Part shown: one piece after another, positions 5,817 through 7,734 of the stretch
Position numbering within the stretch: the stretch's first letter is position 1
How the letters are laid out: the number at the start of each line of letters is the position of its first letter
Assembly: GCA_018882485.1 (NCBI GenBank)
Contig: VERU01000108.1
Span: forward strand, 1 to 7,734
Source: Rhodoferax sp.
GTDB lineage: Bacteria > Pseudomonadota > Gammaproteobacteria > Burkholderiales > Burkholderiaceae_C
Direction of reading: 5' to 3'
Length of the DNA stretch: 7,734 nucleotides
Program-made: the position numbers and the translations under genes
Notes under the pieces: generated by a model
The model's database searches: none
What the model was told of the DNA's origin: nothing
The model's input: only the letters and a program-made list of their open reading frames with translations

Positions 5817-7352
5817 TCACACCACCTGCAACGCCTTCAGCGCCGGCCATTGCCCCGCTGCAAACGCCGCCGCCTGCACGCCCAGTTCCGCCAGGTTTTC
5901 CTGCGCCGACTCCAGCGTCTGCCCATCCTTGACCAGCTTCTGGTTCTGCGCCGACAGCACCTCCCAGGCCGAAGCCGCCCACTCCTGCGGCGTGGTCTTC
6001 CCCTGCGCCAACGCCCGCAAAAACCACTGCGCCACCCGGCCCACCGGCACGCCGCCGCCCACCACCGGGCTGGCCAGGTACGACACATCGGCGCTGCCAC
6101 GCGAGCGGTCCAGCAGCGCCGCATTCAGCCGCCGGCAGGTCGCCGCCGCCTGCGCCACCACCGCATCGTCCTGCACCAGCGCCAGGTGCCCGGCTGCCAC
6201 CAGCACCATGGCCACCTCCAGCACCATGGCCGGCGTCAGCCCGCGCACCCGCAAAGCCCGCTCGATCTCGGCCAGTGTCCGCACCCCGTGGTCTGCCAGC
6301 AACTCCAGCACCGGCTCGTAGGCTCCCGCATTCAGCGACGCCTCGCCCAGCGCGCCCGTCACCTTCAGCGACACCTCACTGCGTGGCGTCGTCAGCATCA
6401 CCCGCACCGCGCGCAAGGCCTCGGCCTGCGCCAACGGGCTCAGCCGCCGCGCCCCCTTCACCCAGTAATCCCGCCGGAACTGCTGGTTCACCATGAAATC
6501 ACGCACCGTCTCCCGGAACATCGGATCCGGCACCTCGTCCAGAAACTGCCGCTGTTCCGGCGTCAGATTCACCACATCGATGTGGTCCAGATAATGCGCC
6601 GAACACCCATACTGCACCTTGGCCGGCTCCAGCCACTCGGCCATCGTCGCGAAATGCATGGGATGCCAGTCCCGGTTGAAATACTCATGCGCCAGGTACT
6701 GCCGGTTCTGCCCCCGCAGGCTGCGCATGCGCTCCACCACCTGCGGATTGGCCCGCGCCACCAGCGGATTCAGGGCCAGCAGACGGTCCGTGAAATCCAG
6801 CGCTTCATCGATCCGGCTCACAATCCCCCGACCGCTCGCCCCCACCACCTCCGCATGCTGCGTCAGCAGATGCCGCATCGGCGCAAACGCCCCCCAGCCC
6901 GGCAAGGTGTTGTAGCTCACGTACAGCACGCCACCCACCTTCAGGCGTCGGCGCACAAACTCCACGATCAGGCGCCGGTTCTCATCCGAAATCCAGCTCC
7001 AGATCCCGTGCAGGCCGATGAAATCGAACTCCGGCAGATCCGTTCTGGCCGCAAACTCCGCAAACGACTCGTCGAACAGGAAAGCCTGCGCCCCCGAGGC
7101 CGACGCCAGCTCCCGCGCAAAACCCGCCTGCGCCGGATTGAAATCCGTGCCATGCCAGGTCGTCACCGACGCCGCCGCATGCACATTGGCACTCAGGCCC
7201 TGCCCAAAACCCAGCTCGCAGGCCGCCCCCACCGCCGGCGGCACCAGACCCCGGTTCAGAAAAGCCAGCTTCAGGCGAAGCGGATTGAGCTCCGTGTAAT
7301 AGCCAAAGGTGTAGCCGATGTCGGCCACATAGCCCGCCGTCCAGTCCGTCAT
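5817..7352 (-). CDS. Class I SAM-dependent methyltransferase with methyltransferase-regulatory domain (protein lysine methyltransferase-like)
   Basis: The product has 511 aa. The N-terminal Rossmann domain (~1-170) shows SAM motif I (ELGFGQG, residues 46-52), the following acidic-strand segment (HGTDFNPAQ, ~67-75), FDFIGLHGIWSWI (~109-121) and LKVGGVLYVSYNTLPGWG (~137-154). Residues ~215-300 form the methyltransferase-regulatory domain (PF10119 type), with YLAHEYFNRDWHPMHF as its hallmark. The C-terminal ~200 residues are helical/winged-helix-like. This layout is known from Rickettsia enzymes that methylate lysines of the surface protein OmpB. Substrate identity here is inference; the co-directional surface and secreted proteins are candidates. 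The start is ATG 7352: GAGGAG lies five nt upstream, whereas the in-frame GTG at 7358 abuts that site. It is the first of the five-gene minus-strand series. Confidence 0.88.
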   Translation of the reverse strand: MTDWTAGYVADIGYTFGYYTELNPLRLKLAFLNRGLVPPAVGAACELGFGQGLSANVHAAASVTTWHGTDFNPAQAGFARELASASGAQAFLFDESFAEFAARTDLPEFDFIGLHGIWSWISDENRRLIVEFVRRRLKVGGVLYVSYNTLPGWGAFAPMRHLLTQHAEVVGASGRGIVSRIDEALDFTDRLLALNPLVARANPQVVERMRSLRGQNRQYLAHEYFNRDWHPMHFATMAEWLEPAKVQYGCSAHYLDHIDVVNLTPEQRQFLDEVPDPMFRETVRDFMVNQQFRRDYWVKGARRLSPLAQAEALRAVRVMLTTPRSEVSLKVTGALGEASLNAGAYEPVLELLADHGVRTLAEIERALRVRGLTPAMVLEVAMVLVAAGHLALVQDDAVVAQAAATCRRLNAALLDRSRGSADVSYLASPVVGGGVPVGRVAQWFLRALAQGKTTPQEWAASAWEVLSAQNQKLVKDGQTLESAQENLAELGVQAAAFAAGQWPALKALQVV

Positions 7353-7503
7353 GTTCACTCCTCAGCAACAGCGGGGCATTCTCGCAGGCGGCCCGCCCGC
7401 CACCGGCATGGATTGCCCCGCGACCCTCGGCTCACGGTGGGACGCCTTGCTGCAGCATAATTTGAGGCGTTCAAAAACCGAGCACCCCGGGGAGCGGATC
7501 CAG
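7353..7503. promoter_or_regulatory. Divergent intergenic region with possible shared promoters
   Basis: This 151-nt region separates the minus-strand methyltransferase from the plus-strand RTX-like ORF, so it must hold control signals for both. The only A/T-rich part is 7456-7477. CATAAT at 7456-7461 is a possible plus-strand -10 box without a good -35. On the minus strand TTGAAC (7474-7469) resembles a -35 hexamer but has no properly spaced -10. An inverted repeat lies nearer the methyltransferase. The promoters are not confidently placed. Confidence 0.4.
7371..7421. repeat. Inverted repeat (8+8 bp) with nested hairpin in the divergent region
   Basis: GCGGGGCA at 7371-7378 and TGCCCCGC at 7414-7421 are perfect inverted copies separated by 35 nt. 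Between them GGCGG (7387-7391) and CCGCC (7397-7401) make a smaller nested stem. The left arm lies 19 nt from the methyltransferase start codon. It may be a regulator-binding site or a leader-RNA fold of the methyltransferase transcript. GC-rich background makes chance possible. Confidence 0.35.
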
Positions 7504-7734
7504 ATGGCGATCATTTACGGCAGGTTTCCCAGCGGCTACGAGGAAACCATCACCGGCACCCGCGAATCCGACACGATCCACCCCCTGGGCGGGTCGGATC
7601 AGGTCGATGGTGGCTGCATTGGCCTTTGTCACCTCCTTGTTCTTCTTCTCTGCTGTGTCGCGTTCCAACGCCTCGATGATCTCCTTATATTTCTCGCTCA
7701 CCTTTTCGGAGACTCGGATGTGCGTGTACCCGAT
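7471..7734 (-). pseudogene. Fragment of an unrecognised lysine/glutamate-rich ORF, cut at both ends
   Basis: The minus-strand frame is open from the right edge of the window. Residues 1-45 or so read IGYTHIRVSEKVSEKYKEII, then EALERDTAEKKNKEVTKANA, then ATIDLI. They form a charged, amphipathic helical peptide with AAG, ACA, GCA, AAT and TTG codons, unlike the GCC/CTG-dominated genes to its left. Downstream of about 7614 the frame (RPAQGVDRVGFAG..., stop at 7471) is only the antisense of the RTX-like ORF, so the natural protein most likely stops at the junction. I do not recognise the family. The N-terminal part slightly resembles a ribbon-helix-helix opening (THIRVSEKV), which is speculative. 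It may be a foreign insertion or part of a misjoined read. Confidence 0.35.
7504..7734 (+). CDS. N-terminus of an RTX calcium-binding repeat protein, disrupted after about codon 37
   Basis: The frame from ATG 7504 stays open to the window end (77 codons). Its first 37 codons read like the start of an RTX protein: MAIIYGRFPSGYEETITGT, then ESDTIHPLGGSDQVDGG with the GG-x-D spacing of calcium-binding nonapeptides (Gly29-Gly30, Asp32, Asp35, Gly36-Gly37). GGGGAG lies 11 nt upstream as ribosome-binding site. From codon 38 (7615) the frame becomes Leu/Cys-rich (CIGLCHLLVLLLCC), unlike any RTX continuation, and the GC content drops. The true gene therefore seems to end at a junction near 7614, and the remaining codons are probably an antisense reading of other DNA. 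A full-length version would be a T1SS-exported surface or extracellular protein. Confidence is for the N-terminal part. Confidence 0.6.
   Translation, partial: MAIIYGRFPSGYEETITGTRESDTIHPLGGSDQVDGGCIGLCHLLVLLLCCVAFQRLDDLLIFLAHLFGDSDVRVPD

Noticed and set aside
5134..6321. A 395-codon plus-strand frame rich in Pro and Ala
   Set aside because: It is a low-complexity antisense reading of the 187-aa and methyltransferase genes with no ribosome-binding site or motif.
7353..7358. GTG at 7358 as methyltransferase start
   Set aside because: The GAGGAG ribosome-binding site directly abuts this GTG, leaving no spacing; ATG 7352 has the normal five-nt spacing.
5799..7460. A 553-codon plus-strand open frame opposite the methyltransferase
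   Set aside because: It is His/Arg-rich with no domain, while the opposite strand carries clear SAM-binding and regulatory-domain motifs.
1..7734. CRISPR array, tRNA, rRNA or complete insertion sequence
   Set aside because: I saw no regularly spaced repeats, no tRNA-like cloverleaf sequence and no transposase or terminal inverted repeats flanking a gene.

Overview
The window is GC-rich DNA with strongly G/C-ending codons, typical of a betaproteobacterium of the order Burkholderiales (Leptothrix/Ideonella/Rubrivivax-like). The order-level guess rests on codon use and on the lipoprotein N-terminal domain style; I cannot name a species. Nearly all coding capacity is on the minus strand.

Read in transcription order (right to left), five co-directional genes follow each other with gaps of 58, 59, 68 and 111 nt. 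They are: a class I SAM-dependent methyltransferase with the methyltransferase-regulatory domain of bacterial protein lysine methyltransferases (5817-7352); an unrecognised 187-aa protein (5195-5758); a 326-aa protein with one degenerate RTX-like repeat and a DUF4214-like C-terminus, the style of type I secretion (T1SS) substrates (4155-5135); a 988-aa mosaic outer-membrane lipoprotein (1120-4086); and a calpain-family (C2) cysteine protease, cut by the left edge (1-1008). Three of the four gaps carry a GC-rich hairpin without a T-tract. The last gap also has a TATGAT box, so the protease may have its own promoter.

At the right end a divergent 151-nt intergenic region (7353-7503) contains an 8+8 bp inverted repeat. 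It separates the methyltransferase from a plus-strand ORF beginning at 7504, which starts like an RTX calcium-binding protein. That ORF loses its RTX character abruptly after about 7614. From there to the window end GC drops to about 52% and the better reading is a lysine/glutamate-rich peptide on the minus strand. This is a clear sequence junction: a rearrangement, an insertion, or an assembly chimera at a contig end.

The most interesting reading, and it is inference, is a cell-surface/secretion locus: a putative protein methyltransferase and a small unknown partner encoded with T1SS-type secreted proteins, a surface lipoprotein and a secreted calpain-like protease. No T1SS ABC transporter, adaptor or outer-membrane channel gene lies inside the window.
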